Source: an uncultured Cytophagales bacterium
GTDB taxonomy: Bacteria > Bacteroidota > Bacteroidia > Cytophagales > Cyclobacteriaceae
NCBI GenBank assembly: GCA_913057175.1
Contig: CAJXNP010000004.1
Location: 310,001-374,000 of the forward strand
Length of the DNA: 64,000 bases
Reading direction: 5' to 3'
Below are positions 35,683 to 44,357 of this stretch, one piece after another; the first letter of the stretch is position 1, and every line of letters begins with the position of its first letter. Both the position numbers and the translations under genes were made by a program. Under the pieces are notes generated by a model. That model was not told the origin of the DNA. It was given only the letters and a program-made list of their open reading frames with translations, and searched no databases.

Positions 35683-36777
35683 ATGAAACTTTCTCCTAAA
35701 ACCCGTAGAAATATTGCCAGGGTCATTCCCTTTGGATTGATTTGGTTATTAATGGGATGGGTTTTTATTTTAGTGGAGACTGCCGCAATGGGCACATTCT
35801 CGCCTAATTCTTCCACCATCATCAACCTTACCTGGCCGGTTTTCATTTTTGCCAGTATTGCCGTTACCATTGTTGGATTGCTGGTAGGCCTGGTCGAAAT
35901 ATTCTTTATGGAAAGGCTATTTCGTAATAAGAGTTTCTTTCAAAAGATCATTTACAAATTTGGCCTTTATGTTTTAATCATGCTTCTCATCAATGCGATC
36001 ACGTATCCTTTAGCTGCCAGCTTTGAATCAAATATTCCAATTACGGATAAGGTGGTTTGGGAGAAGTTTGGGAGGTACATGGTTAGCATCACATTTTTAA
36101 GCACGATGCTTCAAATGGCTGTTTCGATTTTACTTTGTGTGATGTATGCTACCATAAGTGAAAATCTGGGATTTGGAATTCTAACTAATTTCCTGACAGG
36201 AAAATACCACCAGCCTGTGGAAGAAAACCGGATCTTTATGTTTCTGGATCTGAAATCCTCAACAACAGTCGCCGAAAAACTAGGCCATATCCGCTATTTT
36301 GAACTCTTGAAAGAGTACTATTCAGACCTCTCCAATGCTATTATTAATCATTTAGGTGAAGTGTATCAATATATTGGAGATGAGATAGTTATATCATGGA
36401 ATTATAAAAATGGGGTATTGAATGCTAATTGCATTAAATGCTTTTTTGCCATGAAAGAAGATCTTCGGGACCGATCCGGTTTTTATGAAAGAAAATTTGG
36501 GGTGATTCCATCATTTAAAGCTGGCATTCATATTGGGAATGTAACTACAGGTGAAATTGGCGCCCTCAAAAAGGAAATATTCTTTACCGGGGATGTACTG
36601 AATGCTACTTCCCGCATCCAGGGAATGTGCAATGATTATAGAGCTGAGTTGTTGGTTTCAGAAGAATTGATAAGTCAATTATCTCTTGAGGAAATATTCA
36701 TTGTCAAATCCCTTGGTGAAGTAAACTTAAAGGGGAGAACGGAGCCAATGGAGTTGTATTCGATTCAAATCAGCTGA
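35683..36777 (+). CDS. membrane-bound class III adenylate/guanylate cyclase
   Basis: A 364-residue protein with four predicted membrane helices in the first 170 residues (IPFGLIWLLMGWVFILVE, WPVFIFASIAVTIVGLLVG, FGLYVLIMLLINAIT, a segment near MLQMAVSILLCVM). A class III cyclase domain follows (about 180-360). The two metal-binding aspartates are in FMFLDLKSSTT and YQYIGDEIVI; the transition-state region reads GDVLNATSRIQ, with the Asn/Arg pair expected of active enzymes. It would make cAMP (or cGMP) in response to a membrane signal. It is flanked upstream by 173 bases without a gene and is convergent with the LytTR regulator gene. Confidence 0.85.
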   Translation: MKLSPKTRRNIARVIPFGLIWLLMGWVFILVETAAMGTFSPNSSTIINLTWPVFIFASIAVTIVGLLVGLVEIFFMERLFRNKSFFQKIIYKFGLYVLIMLLINAITYPLAASFESNIPITDKVVWEKFGRYMVSITFLSTMLQMAVSILLCVMYATISENLGFGILTNFLTGKYHQPVEENRIFMFLDLKSSTTVAEKLGHIRYFELLKEYYSDLSNAIINHLGEVYQYIGDEIVISWNYKNGVLNANCIKCFFAMKEDLRDRSGFYERKFGVIPSFKAGIHIGNVTTGEIGALKKEIFFTGDVLNATSRIQGMCNDYRAELLVSEELISQLSLEEIFIVKSLGEVNLKGRTEPMELYSIQIS

Positions 36778-36911
36778 AAGCCATAATCCTGCTAAGAAAT
36801 TCGGTCAACAACTCAATAAAATCATCTCTCATATTATTTGTCAATATTTGGACTTAATTGATGTTTCATATACTCTATCTATGCTTTATCTATACTGTAT
36901 ATATTGTTCAT

Positions 36912-37607
36912 TTACCTTCTATTTCGTCCGAAAAAGGTGATAAATTCTTTAAAATAAGTTTTACCGACTGGAATTTCTCTTTGATGGATAAAAATGGTTT
37001 TGTTTCGCACGCTTTCTATACGAGCCAATGGAACTATATAGGATCGATGAACACGCATAAAATGGGAGGGAAGTTGCTGTGAAATGTCTTTCATGGTCAT
37101 CCGGGCTACCACCGGCTTTCGGTTGAGCAGATGGATACGAAGGTAGTCCGCCATTCCCTCGATGTAAAGGATGTCCTCAATGACAATCTTTTGCAATCTA
37201 TAATCCGCCTGGACAAAAAGATAAGTTGCCTCTTTTGATTTGGCCGAATGGATATATTCGTAATATTCCCTGGCTTTATTCACTGAATGGAGAAAGCGGT
37301 CAAATTCAAAAGGTTTTAGCAAGTAATCGATCGCATTTAAATTAAATCCTTCAATCGCGTATTCGCTGTAGGCAGTTGTAAAAATTACCATGACTTCCTT
37401 TTCAAAATTCTTAAAGAAATCAATTCCGGAAATGGCCGGCATTCTGATATCCAAAAACAATAGATCAAAGGGATGCTTTTCTGAATAATCTTTTGCCTCG
37501 GTCGTCTTGGTAAAGGTCTGCTCGAGATGAATAAATTCCACCTTTTCACAATAGCCTTTCAAAACTTCAAGTGCTAACGGTTCATCATCGATGGCTATGG
37601 CTTTCAT
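36912..37607 (-). CDS. LytTR-family response regulator
   Basis: A 231-residue regulator. The receiver has the acidic pair in AIDDEP, phosphoacceptor Asp in LLFLDIRMPAISG, and the conserved Thr/Lys (FTTAYSEYA, YLLKPFEF). A LytTR DNA-binding domain follows (YIEGMADYLRIHLLNRKP, RVHRSYIVPLARIESV, VGKTYFKEF). The start MKAIAIDDEP at 37607 is preferred; an ATG one codon earlier is equally possible. It overlaps the end of the upstream kinase gene by about 23 bases, so the two are one operon and one signalling pair. Confidence 0.9.
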   Translation of the reverse strand: MKAIAIDDEPLALEVLKGYCEKVEFIHLEQTFTKTTEAKDYSEKHPFDLLFLDIRMPAISGIDFFKNFEKEVMVIFTTAYSEYAIEGFNLNAIDYLLKPFEFDRFLHSVNKAREYYEYIHSAKSKEATYLFVQADYRLQKIVIEDILYIEGMADYLRIHLLNRKPVVARMTMKDISQQLPSHFMRVHRSYIVPLARIESVRNKTIFIHQREIPVGKTYFKEFITFFGRNRR

Positions 37608-38637
37608 CATCAAGGTCAATCGTTAAAACAACACGAAATGTTTTTTTATCATTTGATAAAAATAAATCATGCCGGGAAGGATATAAAAGCCTCAACCGGG
37701 ATTTTGTATTCTCTAATCCCAATCCGCTCTGCTCATGGACACTATTTTGAATAGATACCTTCTTATTGACCACAATGAGCTTTAGACTACTTCCTTCAGT
37801 TGAAATTCTGATGTCAATCTGCGAATCTTCATCCGGATTCACTCCATGCTTAAATGCGTTTTCGATAAACGGAATCAGAATTAAAGGAGCAATTTGTAAG
37901 CTTCCGGAACTTCCTTCCACATGATAGTTCAATTTGACATTCTTATCCAGTCGAATCTTTTGCAGCTGAATATATCCATTGATATAATTCAATTCCTTTT
38001 CAAGGGTGACAAAAGCGTTATTCGTTTCAGTGACCACATACCTCATCAATCCCGAAAGTTTCATGATATTATCGGCCGTCGAAATTGCCTTATCACGCAG
38101 CGCCATCGCATAAAGGCTGTTTAATGTGTTAAAAAGAAAGTGTGGATTTACCTGATTTTTTAAGGCTCCCAATTCCATTTGATTTTTTGTTTTTTCTAAC
38201 TCATAAAGCTTTTCCCGCACCCTTAGGAAAATTGAAAACAAGACGACCAGAATAAAAAGTAAAATATTATGCCTTATTGCGATCACTAAACTATCGTCAG
38301 GTGGTCTGCGAGGGCCGCGAAATTCCATTGGTGGTGGGGCAAATTCCGGCCAGGAAAGATAACCCGTTAACAGTGAGGGTAAATAGGATATGACCACAAG
38401 CGATAATATCAGGATCAATCCATAAACCAGGTAATTTTTACGAAGATAAAATCCAGGTATAAACCAATAGTAATTGCCGTAAAAAAACAGCACCATTAAT
38501 AAGCTGGATGTGAAATCCCTTAGAAATGGAGGTGAGAACATGAAGTCGGATGAACCCGGAGGTCGTGGAGATAAAAGGAAAGGTAGTGACAGGAAACACA
38601 ATATGCCTGTAACTTGCCAAATGATGTTTTTCCGCAC
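37585..38637 (-). CDS. LytS/YehU-type membrane sensor histidine kinase
   Basis: A 350-residue kinase with four N-terminal membrane helices (ITGILCFLSLPFLLS, SSLLMVLFFYGNYYWF, YLVYGLILILSLVVIS, NILLFILVVLFSIFL). It has a short coiled coil and the His_kinase domain with phosphoacceptor His in NQVNPHFLFNTLNSL. A HATPase_c domain (IENAFKHG, SGLGLENTKSRL) completes it. There is no separate periplasmic sensor domain; the loop with PPPMEFRGPRRPPDD is the only notable extracytoplasmic segment. It is the partner of the overlapping LytTR regulator; target genes are not evident here. Confidence 0.9.
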   Translation of the reverse strand: MRKNIIWQVTGILCFLSLPFLLSPRPPGSSDFMFSPPFLRDFTSSLLMVLFFYGNYYWFIPGFYLRKNYLVYGLILILSLVVISYLPSLLTGYLSWPEFAPPPMEFRGPRRPPDDSLVIAIRHNILLFILVVLFSIFLRVREKLYELEKTKNQMELGALKNQVNPHFLFNTLNSLYAMALRDKAISTADNIMKLSGLMRYVVTETNNAFVTLEKELNYINGYIQLQKIRLDKNVKLNYHVEGSSGSLQIAPLILIPFIENAFKHGVNPDEDSQIDIRISTEGSSLKLIVVNKKVSIQNSVHEQSGLGLENTKSRLRLLYPSRHDLFLSNDKKTFRVVLTIDLDDESHSHR

Positions 38638-38674
38638 TTTGAAAATCAGTTAATTACTCACCAAAATAGGACAT

Positions 38675-39373
38675 TTAAAATTCCAGGATCAATAAAATAG
38701 CATCATTTGAAAGCGCTTCACAATCTATTGACCTGGAATCCCTGATTCCAAGTCCTTCAGAGCGCTCCAACAGGCAATGTTCTATTTCAAAAGCTCCTTC
38801 AGGAACATAAACAAAGGCATGATCACCCGTAGTTAAATAATACTTATAATCTGATCTTCCATCAAATTTTCCCATTGAAAGCTGAAGAGGTTGGAATTCA
38901 TTATGGGGATAAATAATCTTTTGCAAAACGTTCTTCTGATCGTCCAGATCAAAGGAAATCGTCTCGCCATGTGAATGAGTCATGGAGATCTGAAGACCGA
39001 TCTGCAAAAAATGGACAATCTGATTTTCATAGGGATTTTTAAATGAAATTTCATCACCTTCCATAAAATATCCGGAGTATATTTGGCCTACTCCGATCAT
39101 TTTAGAATTCTCCTCGAATATGGAAACGCTCCCTACAATGGGAATGATCAATTGCCATATATCGAATGGCGCGTTTTCTACATACTGGTAGCCCGCATTC
39201 ATCGTGATTTCCTTTAACAATTTCAATTTATCAAATGAAGCGCCTTTTTTCCTTGATAGTCTGTCGGGATGAATCAATACCTGCTCGTGAAACTGGTTGG
39301 GAATAAGCCTTGATGTTCGATGTGCGGAGGTATATATCTTCGTGTTTTGAAAGCTCTTTGACGTTTTGTACAT
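38675..39373 (-). CDS. pirin-like cupin protein
   Basis: A 232-residue protein resembling the pirin/YhaK group: NQFHEQVLIHPDRL, a cupin-type YSGYFMEGDEISFKNPYENQ, and a C-terminal half with GDHAFVYVPEGAFEIE and DSRSIDCEALSNDAILLILEF, where pirins keep a similar closing strand. The N-terminal metal motif of canonical pirins (HPHRGFET) is not present, so quercetinase activity is doubtful. The ATG at 39373 is preferred because a longer frame would overlap the previous gene. It starts 20 bases after the stop of the intradiol dioxygenase gene on the same strand, so the two are probably co-transcribed. Confidence 0.6.
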   Translation of the reverse strand: MYKTSKSFQNTKIYTSAHRTSRLIPNQFHEQVLIHPDRLSRKKGASFDKLKLLKEITMNAGYQYVENAPFDIWQLIIPIVGSVSIFEENSKMIGVGQIYSGYFMEGDEISFKNPYENQIVHFLQIGLQISMTHSHGETISFDLDDQKNVLQKIIYPHNEFQPLQLSMGKFDGRSDYKYYLTTGDHAFVYVPEGAFEIEHCLLERSEGLGIRDSRSIDCEALSNDAILLILEF

Positions 39374-39392
39374 AATTATTTGATCTTTAATA

Positions 39393-40121
39393 TTAAGCAA
39401 CAATGGAATGAGTCAGGTAAAATCCTGAATCAATGTCACCTGAGATATTTGAAAGCTCGGTTGCAACTCCATCTGAGAAAACGTTATCCTGGGCATTATA
39501 GGTATAACCACTCATGCCTTTTGTATAGCCGTAGTCAGACGCTGCGTTTACCTGAACCACAGCGCTGCTGCTACCTTCTGGAAAAGCTATTTGGGTAACT
39601 AACAATGAATTTCCATTCGCATCGTAAACATGCACATGAATGTGGGTGGCTCTTCCGTTGTACCATCCAGGAAAAATGGTGGTAAAGGCCACTTTCCCAT
39701 TAGAATCTGTGATCTGACGTCCCCTGAGAAAATGTACATTCGTGTAATCAGAGCTTTGCATTCCTGTTCCGCCATATTCCGAATAGTTACCATCTTTATC
39801 ACAATGCCAGATATCTACAATGGCATTTTCAAGAGGAATACAGCCACTATTTTCGTCCAGGATGGTAATTTCCACATCCAGGTCAATACCTGTTTGGTCG
39901 CTACGAATATCCGTTCTTTGTAATGAGGATGGATTTTTAGTAGGAAATGGTCCGGCTGTCTCTGAGGATGTTTGCGTGCATGATGCAGCGGTTTCTTCAC
40001 TTGTTAACTCGTCGCTGTTTCCATTATTTGATGGGTTCACTTCATCATCTGTACACTTGACAAATAATGGAAGCGCCAGACTTCCGATCCCGAGCTTCTT
40101 AATAAATTCTTTTCTCTCCAT
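39393..40121 (-). CDS. exported intradiol ring-cleavage dioxygenase
   Basis: A 242-residue protein of the protocatechuate/catechol 3,4- or 1,2-dioxygenase family. The iron ligands are visible: a Tyr in DKDGNYSEYGG, Tyr154 in FPGWYNGRATHIHV, and His160 and His162 in the same motif; Arg157 is also conserved. ETAGPFP near the front is a family marker. It begins MERKEFIKKLGIGSLALPLFVKC, a Tat/lipoprotein-like leader with Cys23, followed by a Ser/Asn/Glu-rich linker, so it acts outside the cytoplasm. Cytoplasmic family members cleave catechols; exported Bacteroidota forms have no settled substrate. It is followed by the pirin-like gene. Confidence 0.85.
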   Translation of the reverse strand: MERKEFIKKLGIGSLALPLFVKCTDDEVNPSNNGNSDELTSEETAASCTQTSSETAGPFPTKNPSSLQRTDIRSDQTGIDLDVEITILDENSGCIPLENAIVDIWHCDKDGNYSEYGGTGMQSSDYTNVHFLRGRQITDSNGKVAFTTIFPGWYNGRATHIHVHVYDANGNSLLVTQIAFPEGSSSAVVQVNAASDYGYTKGMSGYTYNAQDNVFSDGVATELSNISGDIDSGFYLTHSIVA

Positions 40122-40371
40122 GATTTTTACATTAAAAGTGTTTTAATGCTTTTGATACGGTCATGCGAAAAAAAGATTATGTGAGATGATACGGTTTGCG
40201 ATAAAAGGAAGGAATGTTGCGAAGAAGGGAATCTTTTTTGGTTTTATGCTATGAAAAAGTCGGCTAAATACCCTGCTATGAACATGAACTATGATTCAAA
40301 GTTTTCATATCCAATAGCTAGTTGATGACCTGCCGTGTATTAAGTCTCTACCGAGACACTTACGAAGGATA

Positions 40372-43068
40372 CTATTTATTTTTTTCCAATACCTCTTTCG
40401 CATGCTTTGAGGCCACTATCAAAGTAGTGACCCAAAAATCCTGTTGATTTTCTTTCAGGTATTCCAGAAATGCATTGTGCTTGTCAAGATCAACATTTAA
40501 GTTATGACCTCCACCAACTCCGTGAAACAAGATGACCAGCAGGGCGTTTTCTTCCCTGGCTTTTTCAGCAAGAGAAACAAGCTGGTCCGCATTGCTATTG
40601 TCTATACCATAGCAATTCAAGTTGGTGTAATCCATGGATTCAATGTAGTTCAGCTGACTGCTAACCCCTCTAAGTGAGACAAACTTATCCTTAATGGCAT
40701 CCACAAAAGAGCCGTCACTGGTAGTCATGTCACCACATGTATAGGCATAGGTGCGTTCGCTTTTCCCATCGATCATTTTAAGAAAAACGTTGGTTGTTTC
40801 AATTTCACGTACAATCTGTTGAGTAGAGTACGTGCTTAGGTCATTTTCCGGTGTAACCCACGATCTTCCGGGTTTTGAACCATCACAAGGGTGATACAAG
40901 GTATGATTGCCTAATTCATGACCGTTTCGAGCCGCATTTTTCCAATCTTCAATTCGATTGACACTGCCAGGTGAAGCAGCTGACAGATAAAAACTACCTT
41001 TAAAACCAAGAGAGTCCAATACGGGAATAGCATGATCCAGGTGAACATCCAAAGCATCATCGTAGGTAATGACTACCGCAGCTTTCTTGCCCTGCCAGAG
41101 CGCGTTTTCATCAAATAATGTGATTTCAAATGGCGATGCGGGCAATCCTTCTTTATTGAAAAAGTTTGCTTTGTCAGGGTTATCCGCCCAGGCGTACCGG
41201 ACGTATGCCGGGTATTCAATATCATCATTCCAAACAATCACCTTATTACCTTCAATCCTGGATTCCGCCCAGACAAATTCCTTGTCTTCCCCGGCAATGG
41301 CAAACCACCGTAGTTCTTCACCGTCGTTTGAGACTAATCCACCTCCCACATGATCAAAGGTAAGGCTGACTTCATTTCCATCCATTTGAAAAGATGAATA
41401 CATCGGTCCTGAGTAGACAATATTTTCATCTCCATAAGCCAGCTTCATTGCCGCCAATGCCATGCGATCGCCAATGGGTTTTTTATTTCCCGGATGAATG
41501 TCATTCCATTCACCGAGATTTAAAGACACAGCCATGGCCGTATTGGGTACTTTCAGTGCTTTGCGTTGGGCTTCGCGCATTTCTGCCCAGTTACTTTCTT
41601 TGGGGGAATAATTGACATCCATGAAATTGGGAAGTTGAGCATAGATAAACGGCAGGTTTGGATTATCCCATTTATTCCTCCAATCCAATATAATTGCCTC
41701 CATCAAGGCTCCATATGTTTCCGGATGGCCTGCATTGCTTTCGCCCTGATACCAGATAATTCCTTTGATGGGAAAATCAACAAATGGGGCAATCATGCCA
41801 TTGTACAATGCTGTAGGTGAATTTTGAGCGGAAATTCCAGGAATCCATGGCTGCGGGGTATATACTTCACCAACCTTGTAATGCCAATAGCCTTTCAGGT
41901 CAATTGTATCACTACCTGCAGAAAGGTAGTAGGGCTTATCCGGAACAAACCCGCCTTTTCCTCCATAATTCTGAACCTGGATTGTGATGATATTTTTTCC
42001 TTCTTTTAATACACCCTCATCAAATTCATATATTCTTTGCGGATATTGATAGGTTTTATTGCCCACCAGCTGGCCATTGATATAAATATGATCCGCATCG
42101 ATGATCCTGCCCATATGGATCCTTACTGGTTTGCCAGTCATGGTTTCCGGCACTTCGACTTCCTTTCTAAACCAGACAGAGCCGTTCAGATCCCGAATAC
42201 CCTGATCTTCCCAGTAGCCGGGGATATTCATCTGATTCCAGTTTTTGGGTTGAAATTCGGGATCATACCATTTCATGGAACCGGTCAACCCTTTATCTTC
42301 GATATCTGTTTTAGCGTTTTGTTGTCTTTTCAATTGGGCTTCACGATTAACACGGTTTACATAAGCCGTGTCTTTATTTTGTTCGATGGTATTTACCAAA
42401 TCCTTAAAGTTTTTGAGACCTTCTTCACTTGTCCAGGCTTCTATGGGTGTTCCCCCCACACTGGAATTGATCAGCCCGATCGGGATTTGATATTCATCGT
42501 ACAGCTTTTTGGCAAAGAAATAAGCTATGACAGAAAACCGAAGCACATTTTCCGGATTGGCCTCTTTCCAGCTTCCTTCGGGAATATCTTCCGACGGACC
42601 GTAAAGTTGAGGATGGGTTGGAACGAGAAATTGTCGGATCTCCGGATAGTTGGCATTTGCTATTTCATCTTTGTACCGGTCTTTGTGGAGATCCAGGTAA
42701 TGGACCATGTTGGATTGCCCGGAACACATCCACACATCGCCAATGAGAATATTTTGAAGTGTGATCGAGTTATCTTCTCCTTTAATATCCATGGTATATG
42801 GTCCACCGGGTTTTGAAGGCGACAGCATGATTGACCAAATTCCATCTTTATTGGTTACAGCCGAATAGTTTTTTTTGTTGAACTTTACCCTGATCTTTTC
42901 ATTGACATCTGCCCAACCCCAGATCTTAACTTCAGCGTCACGTTGGATGACCATGTTGTCACTTACTAGCTTGGGAAGCCTGATTTCCGCAAACAGAGAA
43001 TTGGTAAAAATTAATGCCAGGAACAGCATTGAATATTTAAAAATAGATTGAGAAATAACTTTGTTCAT
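40372..43068 (-). CDS. fusion of a sialate-O-acetylesterase-type esterase and a polysaccharide deacetylase
   Basis: An 898-residue exported protein with a signal peptide (FKYSMLFLALIFTNSLFA). The first 640 residues are a SASA-type carbohydrate acetylesterase: beta domain, SGNH-like block with nucleophile Ser119 in MCSGQSNMVHYLD, an inserted GH2-like jelly roll (GSVWFRKEVEVPE, HIYINGQLVGN), KGIIWYQGESNAGHP, and WNDIHPGNKKPIGDRMA with the catalytic Asp/His. Residues about 660-890 are a CE4/NodB deacetylase: metal-binding Asp670-Asp671 in VITYDDALDVH, HELGNHTLYHPCD with the two His ligands, and a late LFHGVGGG. The two halves would remove O-acetyl and N- or O-acetyl groups from one glycan. The reading frame is continuous across the junction. 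Confidence 0.88.
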   Translation of the reverse strand: MNKVISQSIFKYSMLFLALIFTNSLFAEIRLPKLVSDNMVIQRDAEVKIWGWADVNEKIRVKFNKKNYSAVTNKDGIWSIMLSPSKPGGPYTMDIKGEDNSITLQNILIGDVWMCSGQSNMVHYLDLHKDRYKDEIANANYPEIRQFLVPTHPQLYGPSEDIPEGSWKEANPENVLRFSVIAYFFAKKLYDEYQIPIGLINSSVGGTPIEAWTSEEGLKNFKDLVNTIEQNKDTAYVNRVNREAQLKRQQNAKTDIEDKGLTGSMKWYDPEFQPKNWNQMNIPGYWEDQGIRDLNGSVWFRKEVEVPETMTGKPVRIHMGRIIDADHIYINGQLVGNKTYQYPQRIYEFDEGVLKEGKNIITIQVQNYGGKGGFVPDKPYYLSAGSDTIDLKGYWHYKVGEVYTPQPWIPGISAQNSPTALYNGMIAPFVDFPIKGIIWYQGESNAGHPETYGALMEAIILDWRNKWDNPNLPFIYAQLPNFMDVNYSPKESNWAEMREAQRKALKVPNTAMAVSLNLGEWNDIHPGNKKPIGDRMALAAMKLAYGDENIVYSGPMYSSFQMDGNEVSLTFDHVGGGLVSNDGEELRWFAIAGEDKEFVWAESRIEGNKVIVWNDDIEYPAYVRYAWADNPDKANFFNKEGLPASPFEITLFDENALWQGKKAAVVITYDDALDVHLDHAIPVLDSLGFKGSFYLSAASPGSVNRIEDWKNAARNGHELGNHTLYHPCDGSKPGRSWVTPENDLSTYSTQQIVREIETTNVFLKMIDGKSERTYAYTCGDMTTSDGSFVDAIKDKFVSLRGVSSQLNYIESMDYTNLNCYGIDNSNADQLVSLAEKAREENALLVILFHGVGGGHNLNVDLDKHNAFLEYLKENQQDFWVTTLIVASKHAKEVLEKNK

Positions 43069-43173
43069 GATGAAATTCAGTAGTTCAATTTCGAATGTAC
43101 AAATTTCATCTTTTTTTGAGGCGCTAAATTGATTTAATAATTGATCAGGGAAGGAATTTGCAAAGTTGTAATT

Positions 43174-43206
43174 ACCCCTCCAAGGGTTTAAAACCCCTGG
43201 AGGGGT
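43174..43206 (-). terminator. strong hairpin after the SGNH esterase gene
   Basis: Arms 43174-43189 and 43191-43206 (CCCCTCC/GGAGGGG with TTT/AAA next to a one-base turn) pair at 15 of 16 positions. The hairpin begins one base after the TAG of the leftward SGNH gene. No long T-run follows, but the stem is very stable. Confidence 0.65.
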
Positions 43207-43860
43207 CTAATTTGGATTTTCTTTTTTAATAACCTCAGCAACAACTTCAGCTATTTCTTTGGCTCCGGCAGCATTCGGGTGAATTCCATCAGGAAAATTA
43301 ACTCCTTGATTTTTAATCTTTTGATACAAATTAATTAAAGTTAAATTGTTCTTTGTTGCTATTTCGGAAATGACAGGCAAAATACCATTAACCAATACAG
43401 AATCGGTAATTTCCCAGTTAGTTTCAAAAACCGGAACTGGCTGACAAAGATAGATCTTCGGATGAGTGGGAATGGTTTGGAATGTATCGATCAATGCCTG
43501 GTAATCCTCTTCAAACCGGGAAGGGTTCCAGTTTACCGGTTTGGTATCATTGGTGCCCAGTTTAATGACAATGATATCAGGTTGGTACTTAAATACATTG
43601 GAAAACTCCTTCCTGTGCCAATAGGGAAAATTACCTTCCTTTTGAAGGGTTGCTGCACTTCTTCCGGCATTTTGTACGGTATATTTTTCGCCAAGCAGAC
43701 TGTCAAGAATGGCCGGGTAGCTTTTAGAATCTTCTTCAGAAATGCCATAACCTTCTGTGATGCTATCTCCGACACAGGCAATTTTTACTTTTACTTTGTG
43801 TGGTTGGCAGGTGAAAAAAGCAATTGCAGGAATGAACAAAATAAGCTTAACGATATTCAT
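43207..43860 (-). CDS. SGNH/GDSL-type esterase lipoprotein
   Basis: A 217-residue hydrolase with a lipoprotein leader (LFIPAIAFFTCQPHK; lipobox Cys18). The four SGNH blocks are visible: Ser in ACVGDSITEGYGI, Gly in NAGRSAAT, Asn in KLGTNDTKP, and Asp/His in FPDGIHPNAAG. It is like the TesA/acyl-carbohydrate esterase group in Bacteroidota glycan clusters and likely removes acetyl or other ester groups from sugars at the membrane. It is upstream of the esterase-deacetylase fusion gene on the same strand, but a strong hairpin lies between them. Confidence 0.85.
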   Translation of the reverse strand: MNIVKLILFIPAIAFFTCQPHKVKVKIACVGDSITEGYGISEEDSKSYPAILDSLLGEKYTVQNAGRSAATLQKEGNFPYWHRKEFSNVFKYQPDIIVIKLGTNDTKPVNWNPSRFEEDYQALIDTFQTIPTHPKIYLCQPVPVFETNWEITDSVLVNGILPVISEIATKNNLTLINLYQKIKNQGVNFPDGIHPNAAGAKEIAEVVAEVIKKENPN

Positions 43861-43894
43861 TTAATGGGTATTTATTGGCCAATATAATAATAAA

Positions 43895-44056
43895 GAAATT
43901 CCCGGCCTTGTGCCGCCTGCTTTCCGCAGGCAGGTATCTCCATGAATATGCTCTCCAAGTAGTTCGAAGGAGTACTTTTCTTAAACTCGCTGATATTTAA
44001 TAGTCCTTCACAATTTGAAATAGACCCCGGAACGTGGTCCGGGGATTGTTGCTATT
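43895..44056. repeat. dispersed 160-base repeat, copy A
   Basis: It starts GAAATTCCCGGCCTTGTGCC, has a CCTGC/GCAGG hairpin, then a body with CTCTCCAAGTAG and CTGATATTTAATAGTCC, and ends in the hairpin CCCCGGA-ACGTGG-TCCGGGG (44025-44044). Copy B follows at an offset of 226 bases; more diverged copies lie at 52.9 and 60.1 kb. The 497-base gap 43861-44357 holds copies A and B and otherwise AT-rich DNA. Confidence 0.8.
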
Positions 44057-44120
44057 TTGTGATTTGGAATAGTTAAAATATTGATAATAAAATATTTACA
44101 TCAATAAAAAAGTAAGAGAA

Positions 44121-44286
44121 GAAATTCCCGGCCTTGTGCCGACCTGCCTGCCGCAGGCAGGGATCCCTATGAAGTAACTCTCCAAGTAGATTAAAGAGAC
44201 ATACTATTATGAAATCCCTGATATTTAATTGTCCTCCTCAATTTGCTGGTGACCCCGGAACGTGGTCCGGGGATAATCGCTTTTTG
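44121..44286. repeat. dispersed 160-base repeat, copy B
   Basis: Same order of parts as copy A: GAAATTCCCGGCCTTGTGCC, the 9-base-arm hairpin CCTGCCTGC-C-GCAGGCAGG, GGATCCC, CTCTCCAAGTAG, CTGATATTTAATTGTCC, and the closing CCCCGGA/TCCGGGG hairpin followed by a T-run (CGCTTTTT) on the + strand. Confidence 0.8.
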
Positions 44287-44357
44287 GTAGTTTGTTGATG
44301 ATGATGAAGTGAAATTGATATCCTACTTTACATGGATTAAGGTACGATGACTAGGAA

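Noticed and set aside
42037-42816. 259-residue open frame on the plus strand opposite the esterase-deacetylase gene
   Set aside because: It lies wholly inside a gene with clear motifs on the other strand and shows no protein character of its own.
43861-44357. CRISPR-like array
   Set aside because: Two long diverged units with an offset of 226 bases are not short direct repeats with uniform spacers.
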